NCBI GenBank assembly: GCA_963819855.1
Contig: CAWFYC010000035.1
Location: 1-64,000 of the forward strand
Direction: 5' to 3'
DNA: 64,000 bases
Origin: JAMXLO01 sp963819855
GTDB taxonomy: Bacteria; Pseudomonadota; Alphaproteobacteria; Acetobacterales; Acetobacteraceae
Part shown: positions 19,690 through 28,254 of the stretch, piece by piece
Numbering within the stretch: position 1 is the first letter of the stretch
How the letters are laid out: each line of letters starts with the position of its first letter
Position numbers and translations under genes: made by a program
Notes under the pieces: model-generated
Seen by the model: only the letters and a program-made list of their open reading frames with translations
The model's database searches: none
What the model was told of the DNA's origin: nothing

Positions 19690-19694
19690 CTAGA
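19690..19694. repeat. Target-site duplication, left copy (CTAGA)
   Basis: CTAG(A) at the left edge of the insertion matches the copy at 21816-21820. Joining the kinase sequence through one copy restores the frame (VFDIILEKAHRLCG). Duplication length is 4 or 5 bp because the base after CTAG is A on both sides. Confidence 0.85.
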
Positions 19695-19748
19695 TTCTAC
19701 CTGGGCGAATCTTTGACCAAAAGAGTCTAACAATTGTCGCTGCGAAGA

Positions 19749-21366
19749 TCATGCGGCAAGCAGATCGACGATCTGTTGGATGGCTTTGTCGGCGCGGTGG
19801 TATGCGGTTTCCAATTTACTGTGTGGCTGGTGACGTGCGACGGGGCGGTGGTGGAAGCGGCTGTTGGCGAGCGGACCGCAGAGCCGTTTGTGGAAGAAGA
19901 GAAAGAGCAGCGCAACCTGGACGCCTTTTGGGGAGAGGCGGTAAGCGTAGCGGGATCCATCTCGCTGCAGCAAGCCGTGGCCTTTGAGTTTGCGCAGGTC
20001 GTAGCGCAGCTGGTTGATGCCGTAGCGTGTGTCGGAGAGCTGGAAGGTGGAGATTACTGTTTGATGGATTTGTTTGGCGGACCAGCCACCGACGTGGCTG
20101 CCACTGTGCAGGAGGACTTCGAGCAGGCGGATGACGCGCGGATCATGCAGCTTGATGCCGGGATAGCGGACTGCGCCGATGGTGATGGGGAGGGCGAGGC
20201 GTTGCAACAGCGGGAAGTCAACATGGACGTTGAGCCATTGCGCCTGGAAGCCGGCGAAGCGATCTGTGATGGTTTGGAACCGCTCGCGCACGGCATGGAG
20301 ATGATCCAGTCCCTTCCTGAGCTGGAAATCGGCGAGGTTGTTTGAGACCAGCTCGTTTCGCAGGTAGGTGGCGAACTTTTCGTATTGTTTGAGGAAGGCG
20401 TGCTTGAAGTAGGCCCGGAAGACATGGTGGCCGTGCTCGACGCGGTCGATAATGGTGGCGAGTTTGCCGTGCATCCTGCGGTTCACCCGTGTGCCGAAGA
20501 TTGCCGCGATCTTGTCGCCGGTGAGCCGCCACAGACCGAGCTCGCAGCTGCGTTCGAACAGTTTGTGGATGGGAAAGTGTCGCTTGAAGATGAAGTTGCG
20601 GCAGTATTCGATCTGGGCGATCGCGTAGAAGCGCGACAGGCTGAGTCGGGTGCGCTCCTTGGCGGAGAACTTCGGACCCAAGATCAGCGTCCAGTAGTCG
20701 AGGCGTTTGCGGATGATCTCCGGGCTCAGCCGATCGGCGGCGGCCTGCAGCGCGGCAACGTCATCGACCGCGAGAAAGGCATTGTCGACCTTGCGGAAGC
20801 CGATCTGGGCTCGGTTCAGCTCCTGCTCGATGAAGCTGTGGCCATTGAGGTAATACGTGGCCTGGAACGGCAGGAACGAGGCGACCCGCATGACCATCGG
20901 GCCGAGGGTTTCGTCGCGGATGTAGAAGTAGTAGTGGGTGAAGCGGCTGCGCTGACGCGCCAGGATGCGATAATTGGCGTCCTTGGTGGGGTATTTTGGT
21001 ACGGTGACGCGAAAGGTCGGCCCCTGCTCCATGCTCTTGAGGATGTAATAGACGCCGTAGTTCTCCGCCCGCACCATGCGGCGTTGCCATGGCAGGACAT
21101 GGTTTTCCTTGCGCACGCCCCTTTTCGGCCCATTCGATCGGGATGCGATGATTGCGAGCGAATGCTTCCACCCAGTTCTGGTAGTCAGCGGTGCGCTGGC
21201 TCAGGATCTCCCTGCTGACCACAGGAACGCCAACGACTTGATGGAAGAAGTTCACCACCCGCTCGGGCCGCGACAGCCCGCTGAGGTAGCCGTATATGAC
21301 GATACGGTCGAAGCAGTGGTAGACGAAGGCCAGCAAGCCGCCGAACAGCTGGGTGAACAGGTCCAT
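19749..21366 (-). CDS. Putative transposase-like protein of the insertion element (frameshifted)
   Basis: Two overlapping frames join into one protein of about 538 residues. The first frame starts at ATG 21366 (MDLFTQLFGGLLAFVYHCFD) and reaches IPIEWAEKG; the next frame continues VRKENHVLPWQRRM and runs to the stop at 19749. One extra base in the GGGG run (21118-21121 on the plus strand as CCCC) explains the shift; a programmed +1 shift at AAAAGGGG is a less likely alternative. The protein is rich in Arg, Tyr and Phe (RSRFTHYYFYIRDE, YCRNFIFKRHFPIHKLFERS). The C-terminus has an LRYDLRKLKGHGLLQRDGSR winged-helix-like segment followed by FHKRLCGPL. I recall similar long proteins of unknown role in rhizobia. 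DNA binding is inferred; catalysis is unknown. Confidence 0.72.
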
Positions 21367-21772
21367 GGCAAACCCCGCGAGACCCGGTAGGGATCGACAA
21401 TCCGTCAAGCGTGGCCCGGGCAAGCGGATCGTGGAAGGCGGTGGCATTCGGTTGGCCGACGAGGTGCGCTACATCCAGCACCGCGCCGCCGACTACGACG
21501 GACGCATTGTCACGATTGGACAGTTGGTCCTGTTCTCGACCAAAACCGGCGATGCATGGCTGCTCGACCGCACTGATTTCCTCGCAGTAAGGCTCGCCCG
21601 AAATGGCGAAGCCGAACCGATCCAGATCGTGGAAACCGCGGCCACGTTTGCCATCGAATGGAAGGGCAGCTATCGGATCAATGGGCCGACCTTCGTCTAT
21701 TCGGATCGCGATACCGGTCGCGTCATCACCATCCTCGGATACCCAACCGACAAACTCGTTGGCGTCGAATAG
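21365..21772 (+). CDS. Small accessory ORF of the insertion element
   Basis: The ORF encodes about 135 residues with protein-like composition: RIVTIGQLVLFSTKTGDAWLLD, then FAIEWKGSYRINGPTFVYSD and RVITILGYPTDK. It looks like a small beta-rich domain. Its ATG (21365-21367) shares the CATG with the start of the divergent large gene, so the two cannot both have ordinary leaders; GTG 21353 or a later GTG at 21434 may be the true start. It lies wholly inside the insertion. Function unknown; perhaps a regulator or accessory factor for movement. Confidence 0.55.
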   Translation: MANPARPGRDRQSVKRGPGKRIVEGGGIRLADEVRYIQHRAADYDGRIVTIGQLVLFSTKTGDAWLLDRTDFLAVRLARNGEAEPIQIVETAATFAIEWKGSYRINGPTFVYSDRDTGRVITILGYPTDKLVGVE

Positions 21773-21815
21773 CGCGGCAACGCTCGTTCAGGCGGAAAAT
21801 TTCAAATATGTTTGG

Positions 21816-21820
21816 CTAGA
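21816..21820. repeat. Target-site duplication, right copy (CTAGA)
   Basis: Right-hand copy of the short direct repeat that borders the insertion; see the left copy at 19690-19694. The kinase code resumes directly after it. Confidence 0.85.
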
Positions 21821-23079
21821 ATTATATCGAACACTGGCGTGAGATTGCCAGGGTTCGCATTGATGACCTCCAGGACCTCGGCAGTCGCTGTCTGTCGCTC
21901 CAGCGCTTCCTGTTGCTCGGTCAGCAGACGCGTGTTCTCGATCGCGATCGCCCCCTGATCGGCAAAGGTGGTGACCAGTTCGATCTGCCGATCGGTGAAT
22001 GGCTGCACCCGCTGGCGCGCGAGCATGATGACGCCGGTAACTTCGCCGTCGCGAAGCATCGGAACTCCGAGCGTGGTGCGTTGCCGCGCCAGTTTGACCG
22101 ATGCCTCGTGATACCCCGGAACCGTCGCGACGTCGGCGACATGCACAACGCGCGCCTCGCGAATTGCCCGCCAACCGACAGACGGCGAATCAGGGTCGAC
22201 GGTCATTGGACCATGCGATCGTTCATAGGCCTCATATTCCGGCGGGTACCCAAAGTTCGCCGCTGGACGCCACGAATCGCCTGTACGATAACCGACCATC
22301 GACATTTCCGCGTCGCAGAGGAGCGCAGCTGTTCGGGCGACAGTCTCGAGCACCGGCTGAAGATCGAACGTCGAGCGGCTGATGACCTTCAGCACCTCGC
22401 TGGTCGCGGTCTGGTATTCCAGCGATTCCTGCAGGTCGCCGGTGCGCTGCCGGAGTTCGCCCAGCAGCCGCGCGTTCTCCATCGCGATCACCGCCTGTGC
22501 AGCGAAATTTCGCAGCAGTGCGATCTCCTTGTCGGAGAACGCGCGAACCTCCTGGCGGTAGATCACGAATGCGCCGCGTAGCTTGTTGTCCTTGCGCAGC
22601 GCAACGGAGACTGCCGAGCGGGCGCCACCGAGATCGACCATGGCGCGGCGGTTAGGAAAGCCGGCGCGGTAGGCCTCGGTGTCCATCAGGTCCACGACAT
22701 GGACGACCGGGTCGCCCGAGACTACGCGCGTCGCCATCGACGCAGGGTCGGGCTTCGCCTGCTGATACTCCCGTTGCTGCTTGAACGCCGCGTAAGCGGG
22801 AGGAACACCCAACAGGGCGATCGGATGAAAGCGAACATCGTCGTAGCTGTACAGCTCGCCGAAGCTGGCCTCGCACAGCCGCATCGCCCTTTCGAGCAGT
22901 ACATCGAACACCGGCGTGGGATCGCCCGGTGAACGGTTGATGACGTCCAGCACCTCTGCCAACGCGGCCTCCCGCGCCAGCGCCGCGTCGCGTTCGGCAC
23001 GCTGTTCGTCGAGCTGCTGCCGCAACGCCGCGTTGGCGCGCTGAAGCTCCGCCACTGCGTCATCCTGCGTCACGGTCAT
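21816..23079 (-). pseudogene. Giant multi-GAF histidine kinase, 5' part
   Basis: This fragment holds the N-terminus: a coiled-coil start (AELQRANAALRQQLDEQRAE), GAF 1 (VLDVINRSPGDPTPVFDVLL), GAF 2 (VLKVISRSTFDLQPVLETVA, with GVPMLRDGEVTGVIMLARQ), and the first strand of GAF 3 ending VFDIIL, where the insertion begins and adds a short junk tail up to the stop at 21802. ATG 23079 has AGGG upstream and follows the cyclase gene by 34 bp, so it was the last gene of the signalling operon. It can now make only a two-GAF protein with no kinase part. Before the insertion the full protein would have been about 2,000 residues with nine GAF domains. Confidence 0.87.
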
Positions 23080-23113
23080 CGGTTTACCCTGTAGCCGAGC
23101 ATTGTCGCATCCG

Positions 23114-24364
23114 TCAGTCCAGTGTCACCGAGACGCCGGTGGCACCGGCGAGCAGTCGCTTCAGATGAAAGCTGACCAAACCATCGCCGCTGTCACGTCC
23201 CAGCAGCGCGGCGAACGCCGACAAGGCGGACGGATCGCACGCTTCCGCCCTGGTGAACGCGTCGCGGTAGGCCTCGGTCAGCACGTCCGCGTGGCGTGCC
23301 GGTGTCAGCGGCTCGTGCACCGGCAGCGCTTCGTGGCGGCCGCGCAGGATCAAATTCCCCACCGGACGGCAACGGAAGTCGGCGATGCGCTCCACCACGC
23401 TACCGCCGACGCAGATGCGCGTGCCGAGCTGCTTGTTCGCCGCTTCCAGCCGCGCCGCAATGTTGATGGTGTCGCCGTGCGCATTGTAGTCGAAGAACCG
23501 CCCACCGCCGTAATTGCCGACCAGCGCCGGCCCGGAATTGATACCGATGCGGGTGATCCCGATCGCAGTGCCCTGTTCGCGCCAGCGCGCGCGGAACGCC
23601 TCGGCAAATTCATCCAGCGCCATCGCGCAGGCGACCGCACGCGCGGCGTGGTCCGGTTGGTCGGCAGGCGCACCGAACAACACATTCAGCCCATCGCCGC
23701 TGATCTTCACCAGCGTGCCGCCGTGGTCGAACACGATCTCGGTCATACCGGACAAGTAATCATTCAACAGCGGACCGATCGTATTTGGGTCGATGCCTTC
23801 CACCAACGTCGTGAAGCTGGCGATATCGGTGAACATCGAGGTGACGTCGCGTCGCTGGGCACCGAGATCTATATCGTCGGTCGAGGCGGCGAGACGCTCC
23901 GCCAGGCTGGGCGAGAAATACCGCGCGAGCTGCGCCCGCGCGCGTTCCGCCTCCTGCTGACGCCGCTGATAGCCGCGGGTGATCTCCAGGTTGCGCAGCG
24001 TCTTGGCAATGGTGGTTTCGAGGTCAGAAAAGTCGATCGGCTTGGTCAGGAAGTCGAACGCGCCGCGGTTCATCGCGGTACGGATGTTGGCCATGTCGCC
24101 GTAGGCGGAGACGATGACCGTGGCCATGTTGTCCTCGCGCTCCTGCAACCGGCCGAGCAGTGTCAGACCGTCCATTCGCGGCATGTTGATATCGGTGACG
24201 ACCATGTCGATGGCGGGATCGTCGGCCAGCGCCGCGAGCGCGTTCACGCCGTCGTCGGCGAAGGCAAAGCTGAACGTTCCATCGCGGATCTGCCGGCGGA
24301 AGCGCTGCGAGATCAGCAACTCCAAATCCGGCTCGTCGTCCACCACCAGAATGCGTGAAGTCAT
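23114..24364 (-). CDS. Response regulator with class III adenylate/guanylate cyclase output
   Basis: The 416-residue protein joins an N-terminal receiver (ILVVDDEPDLE, phospho-acceptor Asp in VVTDINMPRMDG about residue 57, Lys in FLTKPIDF about 107) by a coiled coil to a class III cyclase. The cyclase has both metal aspartates (MFTDIASFT about residue 178; KISGDGLNVLFG about 222), and the DYNAHGDTINIAARLE block with the transition-state Arg. The DT pair and Lys favour ATP over GTP, so cAMP is the likely product. It overlaps the preceding regulator by 4 nt (ATGA) and so is wired to the GAF kinase of the same operon. Confidence 0.92.
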   Translation of the reverse strand: MTSRILVVDDEPDLELLISQRFRRQIRDGTFSFAFADDGVNALAALADDPAIDMVVTDINMPRMDGLTLLGRLQEREDNMATVIVSAYGDMANIRTAMNRGAFDFLTKPIDFSDLETTIAKTLRNLEITRGYQRRQQEAERARAQLARYFSPSLAERLAASTDDIDLGAQRRDVTSMFTDIASFTTLVEGIDPNTIGPLLNDYLSGMTEIVFDHGGTLVKISGDGLNVLFGAPADQPDHAARAVACAMALDEFAEAFRARWREQGTAIGITRIGINSGPALVGNYGGGRFFDYNAHGDTINIAARLEAANKQLGTRICVGGSVVERIADFRCRPVGNLILRGRHEALPVHEPLTPARHADVLTEAYRDAFTRAEACDPSALSAFAALLGRDSGDGLVSFHLKRLLAGATGVSVTLD

Positions 24365-24759
24365 CCATTCCCCCTGGCGTCCGCGATCGCCAGCGTAACA
24401 TCCTGCTTCAGCTGCGGGAAATCCACTGGCTTGGTCATGAATTTCTGTGCCCCACGGGCGAGCGCCAGCGCCACCCGGTCGGCGTCGCCGTAGGCAGAGA
24501 TCATGAACACCGGCAGTTCCGGCCGCCGCGATTTCACCTTAGGCAGCAGATCGAGCCCACTCATGCCGGGCATGTTGATGTCCGACACCAACAGAATGAT
24601 CTGCTCGCCGGCACTTCCGTCTAGCTTGTCCAGCGCGGCCTCGCCGGACAGCGCGAAGTCGAGGATGTACAGCCCCTGACGCGTTTCACGGCGGAATTGC
24701 TGGCGGAACAGCGCTTCCACATCCGGTTCGTCGTCGACCACCAGCACCCGAACGGTCAT
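24361..24759 (-). CDS. Single-domain response regulator
   Basis: A stand-alone receiver of 132 residues without output domain. It has VLVVDDEPDVEALF, the phospho-acceptor Asp in LVSDINMPGMSG (about residue 59), the Thr/Ser switch region MISAYGDADRV and the Lys in FMTKPVDF (about 109). Start and stop overlap both neighbours by 4 nt. It probably relays phosphate between the upstream kinase and other partners, or competes with the cyclase receiver for it. Confidence 0.92.
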   Translation of the reverse strand: MTVRVLVVDDEPDVEALFRQQFRRETRQGLYILDFALSGEAALDKLDGSAGEQIILLVSDINMPGMSGLDLLPKVKSRRPELPVFMISAYGDADRVALALARGAQKFMTKPVDFPQLKQDVTLAIADARGNG

Positions 24760-27700
24760 GGCATAACTCCTTCTCCCGCCGTCATTTGGCGCGGCAATGA
24801 AATCGCAAATTCGGTGAATGCGTCGGGCTGGCTGTCCACGGTAAGATGCCCCCCATGTTGTTTGACGACGATGTCGTAGCTGAGCGACAGGCCGAGCCCG
24901 GTACCTTCGCCAGCCGGCTTGGTGGTGAAGAACGGCTCGAAGATTTTGTCCCGCACCGCCTCGCTGATCCCGGTCCCATTGTCGCGCACGCGGATTTCCA
25001 CCTGCTCGCCCAGGTTCCGCGTGGTCAGCCGCAACGTCGGCTCGAAGCCCTCGCCTGCGGTCTGCTCGCTGCGCTTGCGTGCGGCGTAGAAGCCGTTGCT
25101 GATCAGATTCAGCATCACCCGGATGAATTCCTGCGGATACAGATCGACCATGCCGGCGGCCGGGTCGAGGTCCCTCACCAGCGTGATGTTGAATCCCGGT
25201 ATCGCAGCCCGCGCGCCGTGATACGCGAGGTTCAGCGCCTCGTCGACTATGCTGTTCAGATCGATCGCGCGGTGCTCGCTGGGGCCGGAACGTGAGTGCA
25301 GCAGCATATTCTTCACGATGCTGTCGGCGCGCCGGCCATGCTCGGCGATCTTCGCCAGATTTCCCTTCAGCGTCGTTGTCAGATCGTCGACCTCGGCGCG
25401 CAGGTTGGCGGACACGGCATCGCGCAGTTCATCCAGCAGATCGACCGATAGTTCGGCAAAATTGTTGACGAAGTTGAGCGGGTTCTTGATCTCGTGCGCG
25501 ATGCCGGCGGTGAGCTGGCCAAGCGAGGCCATCTTCTCCGACTGCACCAGCCGGTCCTGGGCGCGACGCAGATCGGCCAGCGCGGCCTCGGCCGCGGTGC
25601 GCGCGCGGCCGGCTTCCTGGAACAGCCGCGCGTTCTCGATCGCGAGGACGCACTGGCCGGCGAAGGTTTGCAGCAGCGTTGGAATCGTGGGCGCGAAACC
25701 ACCGGCGGCGCGGCGGCGGATCACCAGACCGCCGACCACCGTGTCCTCGCGCAGCAGCGGCACGGCGAGCAGGGCATGGATGCCGGCGTCCACCAGTCCC
25801 CGCACGCTATCCGCGTCGAATGTCTCGGTCAGGTTGGGGATATGCAGCGGCGTGCGCATCGCCGCACTGTTGCCGAGTGGGGTCTCGCCGATGCGGATGC
25901 GTCGGTCGCGCAGCTCCTCGACCCGCTCCACCGTCATGCCGTAGGCGGACTTCGGCACGAATACTTCGTCGGCAGCGTCGAATTCGTAGATCGTGCCTTC
26001 GTCGGCCTCCGAGAGCTGCACAGCGCGGCTGATGATAGTGGCGAGAACGGTATCCAGATCGAGCGAGGAATTGACCGCACGCAGCACCTCCTCCAGCGCC
26101 TGCAGCTCGGCGACGGAGCGGGTCAGCTCGGCGGTGCGTTCCCGCAATGCACGGAAGTTGGCGACGCTGGTGATGGCGATCACCGCCTGCTCGGCAAATG
26201 TCTGCAACAATTCAATCTGGGTCTCGCTGAAGCCGCCGGGTTGCAATCGTGACAGCACGATGGCGCCGACGGTGCGGTCGTCGCGCAGCAGCGGGACTCC
26301 CATAATCGAGCCTGTATAGCGGCCGCGCAGACCGTGTGGGACCTCTGCCTCATCGTGAGTATGGACGATGCGCCCTTCGAGAATGACACGGCCCGAGATC
26401 GAGTCGCGGTCAGGCGGCGCCGGGTAACGCTGGCGAAGGACCTTGTCGGATTCTGTTTCTATGCCATCAGCGCGGACGAGAGAGCGCAGATGCTGCAGCT
26501 TACCGTCGAATTCGACCAATCTTGCCCCGGCGGCATCGCAAAATTCCAGTGCCCTCCGGGCAATGAGCTCGAACACCGGCTGTGCGTCACCCGGTGAACT
26601 CGACATCACCTTCAGCACGTCGATGGTCGCGGCCTGCTGCTCGATCCGCTCGCCGTATTCGCTGTTGCGCGCCGCCAGCGCCGCGGTGCGCTCCTGCAAT
26701 GCGCGATAGGTCTCGGCACTCGTGATCGCGATCACCGCCTGCTCGGCGAAGGTCCGCAGCAATTCGATCTGGGTCGTGGAGAATTCGCCCGGCGTTCTCC
26801 GCACCAGGGTGAGCGCGCCAATCGGCGTATCAACACGCAGTAGCGGTACCGCAACGAGCGAACGCGGTTCAGCGCGAATATACTCGTTCGCGATATGATC
26901 AGGGTCGCCGCGCACATCCGGCGTCTGCACGACGTCACGTGCGAGGATCGCCCGGCCGAACTGGGTGGTCGCGTCGATCGGCCGTGGGAACTGCGAGCCG
27001 TAGTACCGGGCATGTTCGCCCGTCACGCCCGATTGAGCCTGCAGGTGCAACTTGTCGCCTTCTAGCAGCGCCGCCGCCGCGATGTCGGCCTCGCAGAACG
27101 CGCGCGCCCGTTCCACGATCAGCTCGAACACCGGACGTGCATCGCCTGGCGAGGCCGACATCACCTTCAGCACGTCGATGGTCGCGGCCTGCTGTTCGAT
27201 CCGCTCGCCGTATTCGTTGTTCCGGGTTGCCAGTTCGGCGGTGCGCGCGCGCAGCTCTCGAAGCGTCGTCCTGCTGGCGATGGCGATCACCGCCTGCTCG
27301 GCGAACGATTGCAGTAGCGCGACCTGGGTGTCGGCGAACCCTCCGGTCTGGTATCGCGCCACCAGGATGACACCGATCGTCCTGCCTTCGCGCAGCATCG
27401 GCACCCCGAGCAGGGAGCCGATGCCCAGGTCACGACCGATCTGAAACATCTCGGCATCGACGCTCATGTCGCGGATGTGGCCGGTCTGACCGCTCAGCGC
27501 GACGCGGCCCGCCATGGTCTCCCGGCCCGGCGGTCGCGGAAAGGCGTCGCGCAGCGGATCGGCCACCGCGGCGTCGTAGCCTTCGAGTGCTCGCAGGTGC
27601 AGCAGTGTGCCGTCATGTTCGATCACGACCACCGCGACCGCATCGCACAACTCGCGCGCGTGCCGGGCGATCAGGTCGAACACCAGCTGGGTGTCTTCAG

Positions 27701-27875
27701 GTGAGGCGGAGATCGCCTTCAGGACCTCGATGCTGGCGACCTGGCTGGCGATCAGCGCGCGGTTTTCCGCTTCACGGGCAGCGAGCGTGCGGGTGAGGAG
27801 CTCTAACCGGTCGGCCAGGGTGCCGTCGCTATCCCGCGCCGGGCGTTGCGCCTGAGCTGTCGGTATGGTCGCCAT
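24756..27875 (-). CDS. Sensor histidine kinase with four GAF domains
   Basis: This 1,039-residue soluble kinase has four tandem GAF domains (starting near VLKAISASPEDTQLVFDLIA, VLKVMSASPGDARPVFELIV, VLKVMSSSPGDAQPVFELIA and VLRAVNSSLDLDTVLATIIS), a HisKA domain with the phospho-His in GIAHEIKNPLNFVNNFAELS, and an intact HATPase (VRDNGTGISEAVRDKIFEPF, then GTGLGLSLSYDI). No membrane segment is seen, so it senses a cytoplasmic signal. ATG 27875 is preceded by GGGGGA; the longer frame upstream covers non-coding DNA and the divergent gene. First gene of the operon; its stop overlaps the response regulator start. Confidence 0.92.
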   Translation of the reverse strand: MATIPTAQAQRPARDSDGTLADRLELLTRTLAAREAENRALIASQVASIEVLKAISASPEDTQLVFDLIARHARELCDAVAVVVIEHDGTLLHLRALEGYDAAVADPLRDAFPRPPGRETMAGRVALSGQTGHIRDMSVDAEMFQIGRDLGIGSLLGVPMLREGRTIGVILVARYQTGGFADTQVALLQSFAEQAVIAIASRTTLRELRARTAELATRNNEYGERIEQQAATIDVLKVMSASPGDARPVFELIVERARAFCEADIAAAALLEGDKLHLQAQSGVTGEHARYYGSQFPRPIDATTQFGRAILARDVVQTPDVRGDPDHIANEYIRAEPRSLVAVPLLRVDTPIGALTLVRRTPGEFSTTQIELLRTFAEQAVIAITSAETYRALQERTAALAARNSEYGERIEQQAATIDVLKVMSSSPGDAQPVFELIARRALEFCDAAGARLVEFDGKLQHLRSLVRADGIETESDKVLRQRYPAPPDRDSISGRVILEGRIVHTHDEAEVPHGLRGRYTGSIMGVPLLRDDRTVGAIVLSRLQPGGFSETQIELLQTFAEQAVIAITSVANFRALRERTAELTRSVAELQALEEVLRAVNSSLDLDTVLATIISRAVQLSEADEGTIYEFDAADEVFVPKSAYGMTVERVEELRDRRIRIGETPLGNSAAMRTPLHIPNLTETFDADSVRGLVDAGIHALLAVPLLREDTVVGGLVIRRRAAGGFAPTIPTLLQTFAGQCVLAIENARLFQEAGRARTAAEAALADLRRAQDRLVQSEKMASLGQLTAGIAHEIKNPLNFVNNFAELSVDLLDELRDAVSANLRAEVDDLTTTLKGNLAKIAEHGRRADSIVKNMLLHSRSGPSEHRAIDLNSIVDEALNLAYHGARAAIPGFNITLVRDLDPAAGMVDLYPQEFIRVMLNLISNGFYAARKRSEQTAGEGFEPTLRLTTRNLGEQVEIRVRDNGTGISEAVRDKIFEPFFTTKPAGEGTGLGLSLSYDIVVKQHGGHLTVDSQPDAFTEFAISLPRQMTAGEGVMP

Positions 27876-28254
27876 GTTTCCCCCGGAGCTGGCCAGGATC
27901 GCTCTGCCGCGGGCGCCAGCGCGCTCGTACAGTAGCGGCCGCCCGCCGTTGCGCCAAATCACTTCGGACCGGCAGCGAAAGCGACGCCGGCAAGAACATT
28001 GCTCTTCAGGTTCGAGTTTGTTTCTGGTATGAAGTCGCAGGATCAGGTTGTTTGGATCAACGCCGCAAGGAATTGGCTGTGGCCGCCCGTTGGATCGTGG
28101 CAACTGGCCGGCTGCCCAAAAAAAACCTTGGTCCAGGAATTGCTTTGCGGTGCCCGCACTGGATTTTGCTGGCAGAGTGCGCGCTCGGACCGTTTTCGCG
28201 GAAGCGCGAGTGGGGCGGCCCGTGGAGTTTCTGGAACACCCTGAGGCGGGAGTG
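27876..28254. other. Divergent intergenic region, kinase / metallo-hydrolase
   Basis: About 380 bp separate the start codons of the divergent GAF kinase and MBL genes. It must contain both promoters. An A8 run lies at 28119-28126. I see no clear -35/-10 pair, operator palindrome or RNA. The right half stays open in several frames but shows no convincing protein. Confidence 0.5.

Larger units (their letters stand above)
14893..19694 (-). pseudogene. Giant multi-GAF histidine kinase, 3' part
   Basis: This is the C-terminal four-fifths of a giant sensor kinase cut by the insertion at 19695-21815. It resumes in mid-GAF (EKAHRLCGAAMGALVLYDG), then holds six complete GAF domains each introduced by an ATAEVLQVIN-like linker, a PAS domain (FENMGDGVAMFDETPRLVAW), HisKA with the phospho-acceptor His in MASLGQLTAGIAHEIKNPLN, and HATPase. 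A second lesion, one extra base near 15073-15079, throws the last ATPase motifs out of frame; corrected, they read EIRDRLFQPFFTTKPTGEG and TGLGLSISYDI and end in RLPRQW. The unshifted frame runs on to 14870. Translation could restart inside at ATG 19660, but ATPase loss makes a working kinase unlikely. Confidence 0.85.
19695..21815. mobile_element. Novel-type insertion element, about 2.12 kb
   Basis: The segment interrupts the giant kinase gene in the middle of a GAF domain. It is flanked by a 4-5 bp direct repeat (CTAG/CTAGA), and its removal with one repeat copy restores the reading frame without a scar. It carries a leftward gene for a large basic protein with a C-terminal winged-helix look, and a rightward small ORF whose start codon overlaps the other's. 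I found no convincing terminal inverted repeats, and the large protein shows no DDE, serine- or tyrosine-recombinase motif I recognise. Its right end is AT-rich. I call it a mobile element from the junctions, not from a known transposase family. Confidence 0.85.

Noticed and set aside
19695..21815. Terminal inverted repeats at the element ends
   Set aside because: Best alignments were about half identical and not at matching offsets from the ends, no better than chance.
16150..22530. Regularly spaced, near-identical 60-bp blocks that look like an array
   Set aside because: They are coding GAF domain ends at 507-542 bp spacing, too far apart for CRISPR and in frame.
28000..28254. An N-terminal extension of the MBL protein back to about 28048
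   Set aside because: The extra residues are low in structure, and ATG 28255 has a strong ribosome binding site.
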